Shown here piece after piece: positions 17,012 through 25,376 of a DNA stretch of 64,000 nt. Source of the DNA: Flavobacteriales bacterium (GTDB lineage: Bacteria > Bacteroidota > Bacteroidia > Flavobacteriales_F > PHOS-HE28). The translations under genes and the position numbers were made by a program. Location of the stretch: positions 2,108,001-2,172,000 of the forward strand of contig CP064979.1 of assembly GCA_016699575.1 (NCBI GenBank), read 5' to 3'. Below the pieces are notes generated by a model. It made no database searches, was not told where the DNA came from, and saw nothing but the letters and a program-made list of their open reading frames with translations. Each line of letters starts with the position of its first letter. The first letter of the stretch is position 1.

Positions 17012-19261
17012 ATGGCGAAGCGGAAGAGCGGCAAGGGAAAGAGCGGCAAGCGGATCTGGATCAAGTGGCTCCTGATCCTGCTGTTGGGTATTGTACTGGC
17101 TTTCGTCGTGCTGCTGCTCATGGTGCGCGGTGGCGCGTTCGGCAAGCTGCCGAGCAAGGAGGAGCTGGCGGCCGTTCGCAACGAAGAGGCCACGTTGGTG
17201 CTGGCCATGGACGGCTCCATCATTGGGAAGATCTTCGCCGAGGACCGGACCAACATCCCGTACACCGACCTGCCGCAACACCTCATCGATGCACTGGTAG
17301 CCACCGAGGACCAGCGGTTCTTCGATCACAAGGGCGTTGACGGCCGTAGCTATGTGCGAGTGTTCTTCCGCACGTTGCTCGGTGGCGATGAGAGCGGTGG
17401 CGGTGGAAGCACCATCAGCCAACAGATCATCAAGAACCTTTACGGTCGCCAGCGCCACGGCATGCTCACCGTACCGGTGAACAAGATGAAGGAGGCCATT
17501 GTGGCCACGCGCTTGGAGGAGGTGTACACGAAGGAGGACGTGCTTCTGTTGTACTTGAACTCAGTGCCGTTCGGCGAGAACGTGTACGGCGTGGAAAGCG
17601 CAGCGCGCCGTTTCTTCAGCAAGTCAGCTAAGCAGTTGCGTGCCGAAGAGGCTGCCGTGCTCGTAGGCATGCTCAAGGCCAACACGACCTACAACCCGCG
17701 GATCAACCCCGGGAATGCACGCGGACGCCGCGACCAAGTGCTGGAGCTCATGGCCCGGCGGGGTTATCTGAACGCGGCGCAGAAGGACAGCTTGCGTGCG
17801 CTACCGCTCACATTGCGGTATTCCGGCAACGATGCCTTCGACGACTTCGGTTACTTCACCCACCGCGTAAAGGGCGAAGCCGAGAAGCGCTTGGCGGAAG
17901 TCGCGAAGAAGACGGGCACTGCGTACGACCTCGAGAAAGACGGCCTGCGGATCCACACCACGTTGGACCCCGGGCTGCAACGGCTGGCGCTGCTGGCCGC
18001 TGAGGAACAGTTGAGCGCCATGCAGCCGAAGCTCGACCGCGAGCTGAAAAGCCGCAATGCGCGCAAGGCATGGGAGAAACGAATGCAGAAGAAGGGCGGC
18101 CGCGCGTGGAAGAACGATGATCGGAAAGTGCGGCAGGTGTTCACTTGGGACGATGCGCCCGCCGATACGATCAGTTATCGCGACAGCCTCTGGCACTATG
18201 AGCGGTTGCTGAACGCCGCCGTGCTGATGTTGGAGCCTAGCACTGGGAACGTGCGCGCATGGGTGGGCGGCAACGACCATCGCTATCTGCCCTACGACCA
18301 GGTGACGGGCGAGCGCCCCATTGCCAGTGCGATCAAGCCGGTGATCTATTCGGCCGCCTTGGAGCGCGGCCTGCAACCCTGCGACTACTTCAACAACGAG
18401 GTGCGCACCTACACGGAGTACGACTGGACGCCGCGCAACTACGACCGGGATACCACCGGCGGCCGTGTGGCCATGTGGCAGGCGCTGTCCAAGAGCATGA
18501 ACATCCCGACGGTTGACTTGTACTTCCGCACGGGACAGGACACCATCGGCAACACATTGAAGGCACTCGGTCTTCCTTGGCGCGATATGGACAAGCCGGC
18601 CATCTCATTGGGTGCGCTCGATGTATCGCTGCAACAGATCGTGAGGGCCTACGGTGCGTTCGCCATGCGGGGGACCAAAGTGGAACCACGCATGATCGAG
18701 AAGATCACCGACGCCGAAGGCAAGGTGCTCTACAAAGCGCCGAACACAAAGAGCAGCACGGCCGTGCAAGCGGCAACTGCGGCGGCCATCACCGCCATGC
18801 TGCAACGCGCGGTGGACAGTGGCACCGGGGCTGCTCTGCGTTCACGCTACGGTGTCACGGTGCCGCTCGCGGGCAAGACGGGCACTTCGCAGGAGAACAG
18901 CGACGCGTGGTTCATCGGCTACACGCCGGGACTTGTCGTGGGCACTTGGGTGGGCGCGCGCGATCCGAAGATCCACTTCAACAGCGGCCTCGGCACCGGC
19001 TCACAACTGGCGCTGCCCATTGCCGGCCAGGTGTTCGCGGGCATCCAGCGAGCACCGGACTTGCGCAAGCGCTATATCCGTCCGCTCGATTGGGTGCAGG
19101 AGTACGACATCGACCTCGATTGCCCGGGATGGCGCGACCCTAGCGCGTTGGAAGAGCTCATCGAACAGGTGTTCAAGAAGAAAGAGACCGACTACACGAC
19201 ACTGCCCGACAGTGTGGAGCGGAAGCCGGGGTTGTTCGAGAGGATCTTCAAGAGGAAGTGA
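17012..19261 (+). CDS. Bifunctional penicillin-binding protein 1A
   Basis: A 749-residue class A PBP that polymerises glycan strands and cross-links peptides in the periplasm. A Lys-rich cytoplasmic start (MAKRKSGKGKSGKRIWIKW) leads into one membrane helix (about 16-38). The glycosyltransferase domain (GT51) has the catalytic Glu in VATEDQRFFDHKGVD (E99) and GGSTISQQIIKNLY; the transpeptidase domain has SAIK (S439, K442), SMN (495-497) and the KTGTS box in LAGKTGTSQENSDAWF. A Lys/Arg-rich insert at 340-375 separates the two. The gene is last in the 13383-19261 run and ends before a repeat-rich spacer. Confidence 0.95.
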   Translation: MAKRKSGKGKSGKRIWIKWLLILLLGIVLAFVVLLLMVRGGAFGKLPSKEELAAVRNEEATLVLAMDGSIIGKIFAEDRTNIPYTDLPQHLIDALVATEDQRFFDHKGVDGRSYVRVFFRTLLGGDESGGGGSTISQQIIKNLYGRQRHGMLTVPVNKMKEAIVATRLEEVYTKEDVLLLYLNSVPFGENVYGVESAARRFFSKSAKQLRAEEAAVLVGMLKANTTYNPRINPGNARGRRDQVLELMARRGYLNAAQKDSLRALPLTLRYSGNDAFDDFGYFTHRVKGEAEKRLAEVAKKTGTAYDLEKDGLRIHTTLDPGLQRLALLAAEEQLSAMQPKLDRELKSRNARKAWEKRMQKKGGRAWKNDDRKVRQVFTWDDAPADTISYRDSLWHYERLLNAAVLMLEPSTGNVRAWVGGNDHRYLPYDQVTGERPIASAIKPVIYSAALERGLQPCDYFNNEVRTYTEYDWTPRNYDRDTTGGRVAMWQALSKSMNIPTVDLYFRTGQDTIGNTLKALGLPWRDMDKPAISLGALDVSLQQIVRAYGAFAMRGTKVEPRMIEKITDAEGKVLYKAPNTKSSTAVQAATAAAITAMLQRAVDSGTGAALRSRYGVTVPLAGKTGTSQENSDAWFIGYTPGLVVGTWVGARDPKIHFNSGLGTGSQLALPIAGQVFAGIQRAPDLRKRYIRPLDWVQEYDIDLDCPGWRDPSALEELIEQVFKKKETDYTTLPDSVERKPGLFERIFKRK

Positions 19262-19270
19262 ACTCAGCCG

Positions 19271-19469
19271 ATGGCTGTTGGCTTTTGGCTCTTAGCTCAG
19301 TTGTGCAAGGGGAGCGGTTGAGGCGCTTGGCTCGCATTCAGGTTGTTTGCCGTTTGCCGTTGGCTGTTAGCTCTGCTGTGCAAGGGGAGCGGTTCAGGGG
19401 CTCGGTTCGCGCCCAAGTTGATTCACGATGGTTGTTGGCTTTTGGCCGTTAGCTCTGCTGTGCTAAGGG
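19271..19469 (+). repeat. Three degenerate direct repeats in the spacer after PBP1A
   Basis: The unit, roughly GTTGGCTTTTGGC, TTAGCTCTGCTGTG, CAAGGGGAGCGGTT, occurs at about 19271-19320, 19350-19397 and 19428-19469. A short inverted match (GGCCAACAGCCAACGG) lies at 19531-19546. No gene is seen between 19262 and 19554. Confidence 0.7.
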
Positions 19470-19554
19470 TGAGGTAGCCACACATCGCGGGATCGCAGCA
19501 ACCTGGTGCGAAGCGCCGACGGAGCCAATGGCCAACAGCCAACGGATACCAGCA

Positions 19555-20658
19555 TCAAGAATTGGTCGCCTTCTCCCAAGCACTTGTGTCCACGCCGAGC
19601 TTCTTGAGGCACTTGACCGAATTGGCTTTCACGTTCTCGGGCGGGTTCATGCTCAGCGATTTCTTGAAGGCTTTGATGGCGAGGTCGTTCTGGCCGTTCA
19701 TCATGTAGCCTTCGCCCAGACTGTCGTGCACGTTGGGGTCTTTGGGGTGGCGCTTGGCGTTCTGCTCGAAGATCTTGACGGCTTCGGCAAGGCGGCCTTG
19801 GTTCACGAGCTGGTAGCCGTACGCGTTCATGTCGGCGTTGCTCGCGTTCTCCAGCATCTTCTTGCGGAAGACCTCGGCTTCTCCGGTCTTGCCCGCGGCC
19901 GTCAGCAGGTCGGCTTTCAGGCTCTGGTTCTCGAAATTGGGCTGGCGTGCAATGCTGCGATCCACCCAGGCCATGGCCTTCTCGGGGGCGATCTTCTCCA
20001 TGTGGCAGTAGTGCGCCGCTTCGTACCAGGCTTCCCAGCCAAAGGCGGTGAGCCCCTGCAGCTGGTCGTTCATGCTGGCGAGGATGATCCCATGCACGTC
20101 GACGCCGATCTTGATGGGCACTTCCACGTCGGCCCAGCGCATCGTGAGCGTGGCGCCGTCCTTCACCACATTGGCGAAGTCGTAGGTGACCTGTTCCGTT
20201 ATGGCGCAGGGTCGTGGTTTCACGGTGGCGCGCGCCGCGTCGTTGGCTTCCTTGTAGAAGAAGGAGCCCCAAGCGTTGTGGTCCTTGCTGATGATGATGG
20301 TCCAATCGCCCTTGGTGGGGATCATGTGCAGGCCGTATGTGCCCGCCGGGATCTGCTTGCCTTCCACGGTGATGGCGTCGGTGCAAGTGAGGGTGGTGTT
20401 CTCGTTGGCTCCTGCGCGCCAGATGCCATCGTAGGGCACCACGACCTGTCCCGCCTCAGCGGGATCGCCCCAGATGGTGCGGCCCTTGGCGCTGGGCCGG
20501 CTATAGTTCACCGTGATGTCGGTGGTGCCGATCCGTTGCGTCACCTGCGCGGCTTGGCTTTCCCGTGGAAGGTCGAGCTGGGAGTACTGTGCTTTGATGC
20601 GGAAGGGCCACGCCGCGAAGACGATGGCCGTGCCGATGATGAGGGTGGAGGTACGCAT
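19555..20658 (-). CDS. DUF2911 protein with C-terminal TPR region
   Basis: A 367-residue exported protein with an N-terminal hydrophobic signal (residues 6-23, ending IKAQ). Residues 30-180 match DUF2911: VTQRIGTTDITVNYSRPSAK, WRAGANENTTLT, IPAGTYGLHMIPTKGDWTII and KDHNAWGSFFY. The C-terminal third has TPR-like helices (DMNAYGYQLVNQGRLAEAV, HDSLGEGYMMNGQNDLAIKA). DUF2911 proteins are common in Bacteroidota; their biochemical role is not established. It is transcribed alone, 147 bases after the stop of the regulator at 20806. Confidence 0.9.
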   Translation of the reverse strand: MRTSTLIIGTAIVFAAWPFRIKAQYSQLDLPRESQAAQVTQRIGTTDITVNYSRPSAKGRTIWGDPAEAGQVVVPYDGIWRAGANENTTLTCTDAITVEGKQIPAGTYGLHMIPTKGDWTIIISKDHNAWGSFFYKEANDAARATVKPRPCAITEQVTYDFANVVKDGATLTMRWADVEVPIKIGVDVHGIILASMNDQLQGLTAFGWEAWYEAAHYCHMEKIAPEKAMAWVDRSIARQPNFENQSLKADLLTAAGKTGEAEVFRKKMLENASNADMNAYGYQLVNQGRLAEAVKIFEQNAKRHPKDPNVHDSLGEGYMMNGQNDLAIKAFKKSLSMNPPENVKANSVKCLKKLGVDTSAWEKATNS

Positions 20659-20805
20659 GGCAACAAGGGTTGGGTACGAAAGCTAGTGGCAGTGTGTGGC
20701 CGTGTCTTGCCCGAGTTGATGGATGGTGGGGGATGGGGTGGGCGAAGCTTCAAGCTCCAAGGCTAAAGCTTCAATGAGGCGGCTGTTTGCGAGCGCGGGA
20801 GGGAG

Positions 20806-21582
20806 TCAGGCGTTCAGCTCCGTGAGCGCCTTGCTGATGTGCTCCTTGTAGCTGCGTCCGCTCACGATGCGCTCGCCGTTGTTCATGCTGAAAATGAACT
20901 CGTTGTTGCCGCTGTAACGGTGGCTGCGCACGTGGGCCATGTTGATGATGTAGCTGCGGTGGATGCGCAGGAAGCGGCTCGGGTCCAACTCGGTCTCCAC
21001 GGCGTTCATCGTCATGCGGTAGAGGTGGTGCTTGTCCTTCAGTTGCAGGTGCAGGTAGTTGCCCTCGGCGCGCATGAACACCAGGTCGTCCACGCCCACG
21101 CGCCACTCGCGGCCACGCTCCCGGATGACGATGGTCTCCGTGTATTCGCTGTTGGCATGCATGTGCTCGCGCATCAGGTCCATGAGCTTGCCGGTGAGCT
21201 TGCTGCTGAAACGCATGTCCATCCACTTCTTGGCCTTGCTCAGCGAGGCATGGAAGCGGTCGTCGTCGTAGGGTTTCAGCAGGAAGTCAACGGCGTTCAC
21301 GTCAAAGGCTTTCAGTGCGTACTGGTCGTGCGCGGTGACGAACACCACGAAGGGCATGCGCTCCTTGCCCAGTTGCTGCACCACCTCGAAGCCGTTCACT
21401 TGCGGCATTTGCACATCGAGGAACATGAGATCCGGCTTGTGCTTGTTCACGGCCTCGATGGCTTCGCTGCCGTTGCGGCATTCGGCCACCAGCTCGATCT
21501 CGGGGTCCTGTTGCAGCAGGCGGGCCACGCGGGCGCGGGCCACGGGTTCATCGTCGGCGATGATGGTGCGGATGTGTTTCAT
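20806..21582 (-). CDS. LytTR-family response regulator, partner of the adjacent LytS-type kinase
   Basis: A 258-residue regulator. The receiver has RTIIADDEPVARARV, the acceptor Asp in LMFLDVQMPQVNGF, VTAHDQYALKAF and FLLKPYDDDRF. The LytTR DNA-binding domain has LVFMRAEGNYLHLQLKD and FLRIHRSYIINMAHV. The gene begins 33 bases after the stop of the histidine kinase at 21616, so the two form a two-component operon with the kinase first. The length and architecture are those of LytR/AlgR regulators in Bacteroidota. Target genes cannot be read from the sequence. Confidence 0.94.
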   Translation of the reverse strand: MKHIRTIIADDEPVARARVARLLQQDPEIELVAECRNGSEAIEAVNKHKPDLMFLDVQMPQVNGFEVVQQLGKERMPFVVFVTAHDQYALKAFDVNAVDFLLKPYDDDRFHASLSKAKKWMDMRFSSKLTGKLMDLMREHMHANSEYTETIVIRERGREWRVGVDDLVFMRAEGNYLHLQLKDKHHLYRMTMNAVETELDPSRFLRIHRSYIINMAHVRSHRYSGNNEFIFSMNNGERIVSGRSYKEHISKALTELNA

Positions 21583-21615
21583 GGGAGCAGGTTCCTTGGG
21601 TTGGACGTTTTCGGG

Positions 21616-22737
21616 CTAATGCCCTGCAGGTTCGTAGGGGATGATGATGGTGACGTGGAAGCCTTTGCCACCGGGAGAGGACACTTCAATGGTGCCGCTC
21701 TCGCCGTAGATCAATTGCAGGCGATCGCGCACGTTGCGCAGGCCGATGCCTCCGGTTTCCATCGCCTCATGGACGCCTTGACATCCTTTGCCGTTGTCCT
21801 TTACACGAAGCGTCAACCATTCGTCACTCCGTTCGGCCTCGATAGCGATCTCCACGGCGCCGCTCATGCTGTCCGGCCCGTGTTTCACGCTGTTCTCCAC
21901 CAAGGGTTGAAGGATGAGCGAGGGCACCAGTGCATTGCGCAAATCGTCGGGCACGGCGTAGCGCACTTGCAACCGGTCCTGGAAACGCACCGATTCGATA
22001 CCCAGGTAGTTGCCGATGTAGTCGATCTCCTTTCCGAGCGTTGTGCGCTCGCGCTTGGTGTTGTCCAGCGTAACGCGCAGCAGCTGGCCCAGGCGGCTGA
22101 GCACCTTTCGCGCCCCGTTCACATCGGTGTCCATGAGGGCGCTCACTGTGTTGAGCGTGTTGAAGAGGAAGTGCGGCTGCAACTGCTTGCGCAACGCGTT
22201 GAGCTGTGCGCCTTGCAGCTCGGCAGCGAGCTGGGCGAGTTCGGTTTGTTTGGCCAGCACGGCTTGGTACTGCACAACGGCGCCAAGGACACCGATGAGC
22301 ACCCAGAACTCCATGAAGCGGCCCACGAGCGCGGGTGGCAGCGCCTTCAGCGCCCACATCATGTACTCCTGGTTGAAGAAGAAGATATCCTGGGTCCAGA
22401 GGATGCTGTAATACATCATGCTGGTGGTTACTTCGTGCAGGGTGCCCAGCAAGAGGCCGATAAGCGATAGGATGGCAATGTGCCTCCACATGGGCCTTGC
22501 GGTGAGCGGCCATGCCAGGAGTGCCCTGTACACCAGCGGCAGCAGCAGCGCCCAGAAGAGGTAGTTGAGATAGGGGACGGGTGCCTCGCGCCACCAGCTG
22601 AACGGCTCGGCCTTTTCGGGGTCCTCCATGATGAGGTTGCTCTTTAGCCAAGCCTGAAGCAAGAACAGGGTCGCTAGGCCAAAGGCGATCAACCATGCGG
22701 TGCGGAAGCGGAAGGGGAGTCCTCGGAAGTATGCCAT
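21616..22737 (-). CDS. LytS/YehU-type sensor histidine kinase
   Basis: A 373-residue membrane kinase. Four hydrophobic segments lie in the first 170 residues (for example WLIAFGLATLFLLQAWL and IAILSLIGLLLGTLHEV), with very short loops and no recognisable sensor domain. The cytoplasmic part has the His-kinase signature LQPHFLFNTLNTVSAL, then LILQPLVENSVKHG (N box), VKDNGKG and GGIGLRNVRDRL (G boxes). It is the first gene of the pair with the LytTR regulator at 20806. A 9-bp hairpin lies 20 bases before its ATG. Ligand unknown. Confidence 0.94.
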   Translation of the reverse strand: MAYFRGLPFRFRTAWLIAFGLATLFLLQAWLKSNLIMEDPEKAEPFSWWREAPVPYLNYLFWALLLPLVYRALLAWPLTARPMWRHIAILSLIGLLLGTLHEVTTSMMYYSILWTQDIFFFNQEYMMWALKALPPALVGRFMEFWVLIGVLGAVVQYQAVLAKQTELAQLAAELQGAQLNALRKQLQPHFLFNTLNTVSALMDTDVNGARKVLSRLGQLLRVTLDNTKRERTTLGKEIDYIGNYLGIESVRFQDRLQVRYAVPDDLRNALVPSLILQPLVENSVKHGPDSMSGAVEIAIEAERSDEWLTLRVKDNGKGCQGVHEAMETGGIGLRNVRDRLQLIYGESGTIEVSSPGGKGFHVTIIIPYEPAGH

Positions 22738-22757
22738 CGTTCAGTCCATCAACGGAA

Positions 22758-22780
22758 CAGTCCCGAGGTTGTCGGGACTG
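22758..22780 (-). promoter_or_regulatory. Hairpin just upstream of the LytS-type kinase
   Basis: A perfect 9-bp stem (CAGTCCCGA with TCGGGACTG) and a 5-base loop end 20 bases before the ATG at 22737. No T-run follows, so it is more likely a 5' untranslated structure than a terminator. Role unknown. Confidence 0.5.
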
Positions 22781-23080
22781 CCCTGGCCGGTCGGCTTGTT
22801 GCGCTATGAAACCTCGGAAACCCTGGATCCATTGATCCGCCCGGCCAGCACGAAACTAGCGCGACCCCCAGCGGATGTGGGACTAACGGTGACGAACGGC
22901 GACGGCGGTGATGGAACGGTCAGACGTGTAAATGAGGAGAGAAGAACCGCAACCGCGCGACGAACGCAACGGCTGCACCACACAAACTGCTCGGTTCCTA
23001 TCGCAATGCCACCACGGGTCCCAAGGGAACGATGGGCCGTCGCATCAACATCGTTGCGTCCGTTGCGTCGTTGCGGTGGC

Positions 23081-23117
23081 AAATGACGAGCCCCGCCTCG
23101 TTCCAAGAAGGCAGGGC
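23081..23117 (-). terminator. Probable terminator of the lipoprotein gene
   Basis: On the minus strand GCCCTGCCT pairs with AGGCGGGGC (one G-T pair) around a 10-base loop, followed by TCGTCATTTG. It lies 39 bases after the stop at 23157. Confidence 0.65.
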
Positions 23118-23156
23118 CCGCCACTTCAAGCCCCTGTTGGGGTTTGGCAGAGAACG

Positions 23157-23963
23157 CTACTGGCCGTTGAAGTAGTACGTGTTGCCGTTCACCGTTACGC
23201 TGATGTCGTCATCACAACTGCCGCTGCCGAAGTTCACGGTGCGCGGCGAGAGGTTCTGCGGGGTGATGGTGACCTGGCCGCTGACGATGTATGGACACCC
23301 GATCTCGATGCGCAGCGCTTGGTCGATGTTCAGCGTATAGGGCACATTGTTGCGGTTGGTGCCGTTGCCCGTGCCAGTGATGAGGTACACATCGTCGTAC
23401 GGCGTTCCAGTGCCTTCACCGGCCACCCACGTGCGCACGCGGCTCGCGTTGTGCGTGCTGGTCCATTGGTTGTTGGGCGCAGTGATAGTGCCGGCCACTT
23501 CCACCGTGAAGTAGGTGTTGCCATTGGTGTCAGCTCCCATGTTGGTCACCGTCTTCGTGCCTTGCACGCGGTAGTCGTTCACGTAATAGTCCTGCGGTGT
23601 GATGGTGATGACGGTGCCGGGATCACTGTAGCCACCGGTGAAGGTGACCATGAGGCTGCCGCGGCGGTAACGGCCATCGGTGCCCTGGCAGTTGGTGGGA
23701 CCGAAGTCGATGAACATGGTGTGCGGGTTGGCGTTCAGGTCGATGATCACCGTGTCGACACAGCCATCGAGCATGGCGCGTATGCCACCGTCGCTGGCCG
23801 CATCGTCGGTCTGCTTCAACGCGTCGTTGAAGAGGGCCTCGCCGAAGCTGTTGTCGATGGCACTGGTGTAATCGCTGTCCACAGGGTCTTTGTCCTCTTT
23901 GCGGCAGGCTGCCAGGGCGAGGAGCGCCGATGCGGTTATGGCAATGAGCTTGTTGGTGTGCAT
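23157..23963 (-). CDS. Lipoprotein of unknown function
   Basis: A 268-residue predicted lipoprotein: MHTNKLIAITASALLALAAC, with the lipobox LAAC and the Cys near residue 20. The mature part is beta-rich with many Asn, Thr and Asp (for example TFTGGYSDPGTVITITPQDY and TVNGNTYYFNGQ at the end) and a Cys pair pattern (DGCVDTV, TNCQGTDGR, IGCPYIVSG, GSGSCDDDI). I do not recognise a domain; similar lipoproteins of about this size are frequent in Bacteroidota. The frame stays open to 24293, but the ATG at 23963 directly precedes the signal peptide. It starts 100 bases after the folA stop and ends at its own terminator. Confidence 0.85.
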   Translation of the reverse strand: MHTNKLIAITASALLALAACRKEDKDPVDSDYTSAIDNSFGEALFNDALKQTDDAASDGGIRAMLDGCVDTVIIDLNANPHTMFIDFGPTNCQGTDGRYRRGSLMVTFTGGYSDPGTVITITPQDYYVNDYRVQGTKTVTNMGADTNGNTYFTVEVAGTITAPNNQWTSTHNASRVRTWVAGEGTGTPYDDVYLITGTGNGTNRNNVPYTLNIDQALRIEIGCPYIVSGQVTITPQNLSPRTVNFGSGSCDDDISVTVNGNTYYFNGQ

Positions 23964-24063
23964 GATGGGGTTGATTGCGTGTTCCGGCCTTCTGACGGCA
24001 AGTGGGGGGCCAAGGTTTGATCGCCCTCGGAAGGGAAACGACAAGTCTGGGCGGATCAGTGCG

Positions 24064-24573
24064 CTAGGGCAATCGTTCCAGCCTCTGGAAGGTGAACGCA
24101 TGCCCGTGCTGTGCATCGGCAGCATGCTCTTCGCGCCAGACTTCCTTCCACTCGTTGGTCGGGATGGACGGGAACGAGGTATCGCCGTCGATGTGCGCAT
24201 GAACCCGGGTGATGTAGAGCCGGTCCACCAGCCCTTCGCGCAATGCTTCCTTGTAGATCTCGCCGCCGCCGATGATGAAGGCTTCAACGTCACCTTCGTG
24301 GCGCGCCAGTGCGATCGCTTCGTTCAAACTGCCCACCACCACTGCGCCCGGCGCATCGAAGTCCGCGTTGCGCGTTACCACGATGTTGGGCCGACCTTTC
24401 AGCGGGCGGTACTTCAGCGGAATACTGTCCCAGTTCTTGCGGCCCGTTATCACATGGTGGCCCATGGTGGTGCGCTGGAAGAACTTCATGTCGTCGGGCA
24501 AGCGCCACGGCAGATCGCCCTTGCGCCCGATGATGCCGTTCTCGCTGACGGCCACGATGGCGGAAACGATCAT
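24064..24573 (-). CDS. folA: Dihydrofolate reductase
   Basis: FolA reduces dihydrofolate to tetrahydrofolate with NADPH, renewing the folate used up by thymidylate synthase. The 169-residue protein has the family features: MIVSAIVAVSENGIIGRKGD, the LPWRLPDDMKFFQRTTMGH active-site region with the substrate-binding acid, VITGRKNWDSIP, NIVVTRN and the FIIGGGEIYKEAL cofactor motif. The ATG overlaps the thyA stop by four bases (ATGA), so the two are translationally coupled in the classic thyA-folA order. Confidence 0.97.
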   Translation of the reverse strand: MIVSAIVAVSENGIIGRKGDLPWRLPDDMKFFQRTTMGHHVITGRKNWDSIPLKYRPLKGRPNIVVTRNADFDAPGAVVVGSLNEAIALARHEGDVEAFIIGGGEIYKEALREGLVDRLYITRVHAHIDGDTSFPSIPTNEWKEVWREEHAADAQHGHAFTFQRLERLP

Positions 24574-25364
24574 ACCGAGACGGCCGCCTTGATGTGCGGG
24601 TGCGGGTCGTAGTTCTTCAGTGTGAAGTGCTCGAAGCGGAAGGCGAACAGATCCGTCACCGAAGGATCGATCTCCATCGTCGGCAGCGGACGGCAGTCGC
24701 GCGTGAGCTGCAGTTGCGCTTGCTCGAGGTGGTCGTTGTAGAGGTGCACATCGCCGAAGGTGTGCACGAACTCGCCGGGCTTCAGGCCGCACACCTGCGC
24801 CATCATCATCGTCAGCAGCGCGTAGCTCGCAATGTTGAACGGCACGCCGAGGAAGGTATCCGCACTGCGCTGGTAGAGCTGGCAGCTGAGCTTGCCATCC
24901 GCCACGAAGAACTGGAACAGGCAATGGCACGGCGGCAGTGCCATGTTGGGCACATCGGCCGGGTTCCACGCGCTCACGATGAGGCGGCGGCTGTCGGGGT
25001 TCTTCTTGATCATGTTCACCACGTCGGCGATCTGATCGATGGTGCGGCCATCCGGTGCGGCCCAGCTGCGCCATTGTTTGCCGTACACGGGCCCGAGGTT
25101 GCCATCGGCGTCGGCCCACTCGTCCCAGATGCGCACACCGTTCTCCTTCAGGTAGGCGATGTTGGTGTCGCCTTGCAGGAACCAGAGCAGTTCGTGGATG
25201 ATGCTCTTGGTGTGCAGCTTCTTGGTGGTGAGCAGCGGGAACCCTTCGCTGAGATCGAACCGCATCTGGTAGCCGAAACAACTGATGGTGCCGGTGCCGG
25301 TACGGTCGCGCTTGCTCACACCATTGTCCAGGATGTGGCGCAGCAGGTCGTGGTATTGTTTCAC
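24570..25364 (-). CDS. thyA: Thymidylate synthase
   Basis: ThyA makes dTMP from dUMP with methylene-tetrahydrofolate. The 264-residue length is that of the short E. coli-type enzyme. Motifs: DRTGTGTISCFGYQMRFDL at the start, the catalytic Cys in LPPCHCLFQFFV, QLYQRSADTFLGVPFNIASY and HLYNDHLEQAQLQL. The start codon is GTG at 25364 (no ATG fits); a TAgtTTCG box ends only 4 bases upstream, suggesting a leaderless transcript. The CLC gene ends 9 bases upstream, so read-through from it is also possible. folA follows with an overlap. Confidence 0.97.
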   Translation of the reverse strand: MKQYHDLLRHILDNGVSKRDRTGTGTISCFGYQMRFDLSEGFPLLTTKKLHTKSIIHELLWFLQGDTNIAYLKENGVRIWDEWADADGNLGPVYGKQWRSWAAPDGRTIDQIADVVNMIKKNPDSRRLIVSAWNPADVPNMALPPCHCLFQFFVADGKLSCQLYQRSADTFLGVPFNIASYALLTMMMAQVCGLKPGEFVHTFGDVHLYNDHLEQAQLQLTRDCRPLPTMEIDPSVTDLFAFRFEHFTLKNYDPHPHIKAAVSV

Positions 25365-25368
25365 GCCG

Positions 25369-25376
25369 CGAAACTA
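25369..25376 (-). promoter_or_regulatory. -7 box of thyA-folA
   Basis: TAGTTTCG on the minus strand ends 4 bases before the GTG of thyA and overlaps the last codon of the CLC gene. It matches the TAnnTTYG pattern that recurs in this window. Confidence 0.45.

Larger units (their letters stand above)
22738..23156 (-). other. 419-base intergenic region without a supported gene
   Basis: No frame in this stretch has a credible protein. It holds the terminator of the lipoprotein gene (23081-23117) at one end and a hairpin close to the kinase start at the other. A kinase promoter must lie here, but I found no clear TAnnTTTG box. Confidence 0.6.

Noticed and set aside
19271..19469. CRISPR-like array
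   Set aside because: Three unequal, degenerate copies with irregular spacing and no cas genes in the window.
20839..22470. A 543-codon open frame antisense to the LytTR regulator and LytS-type kinase
   Set aside because: His/Val/Ala-rich shadow with no motif, and it crosses two well-supported genes on the other strand.
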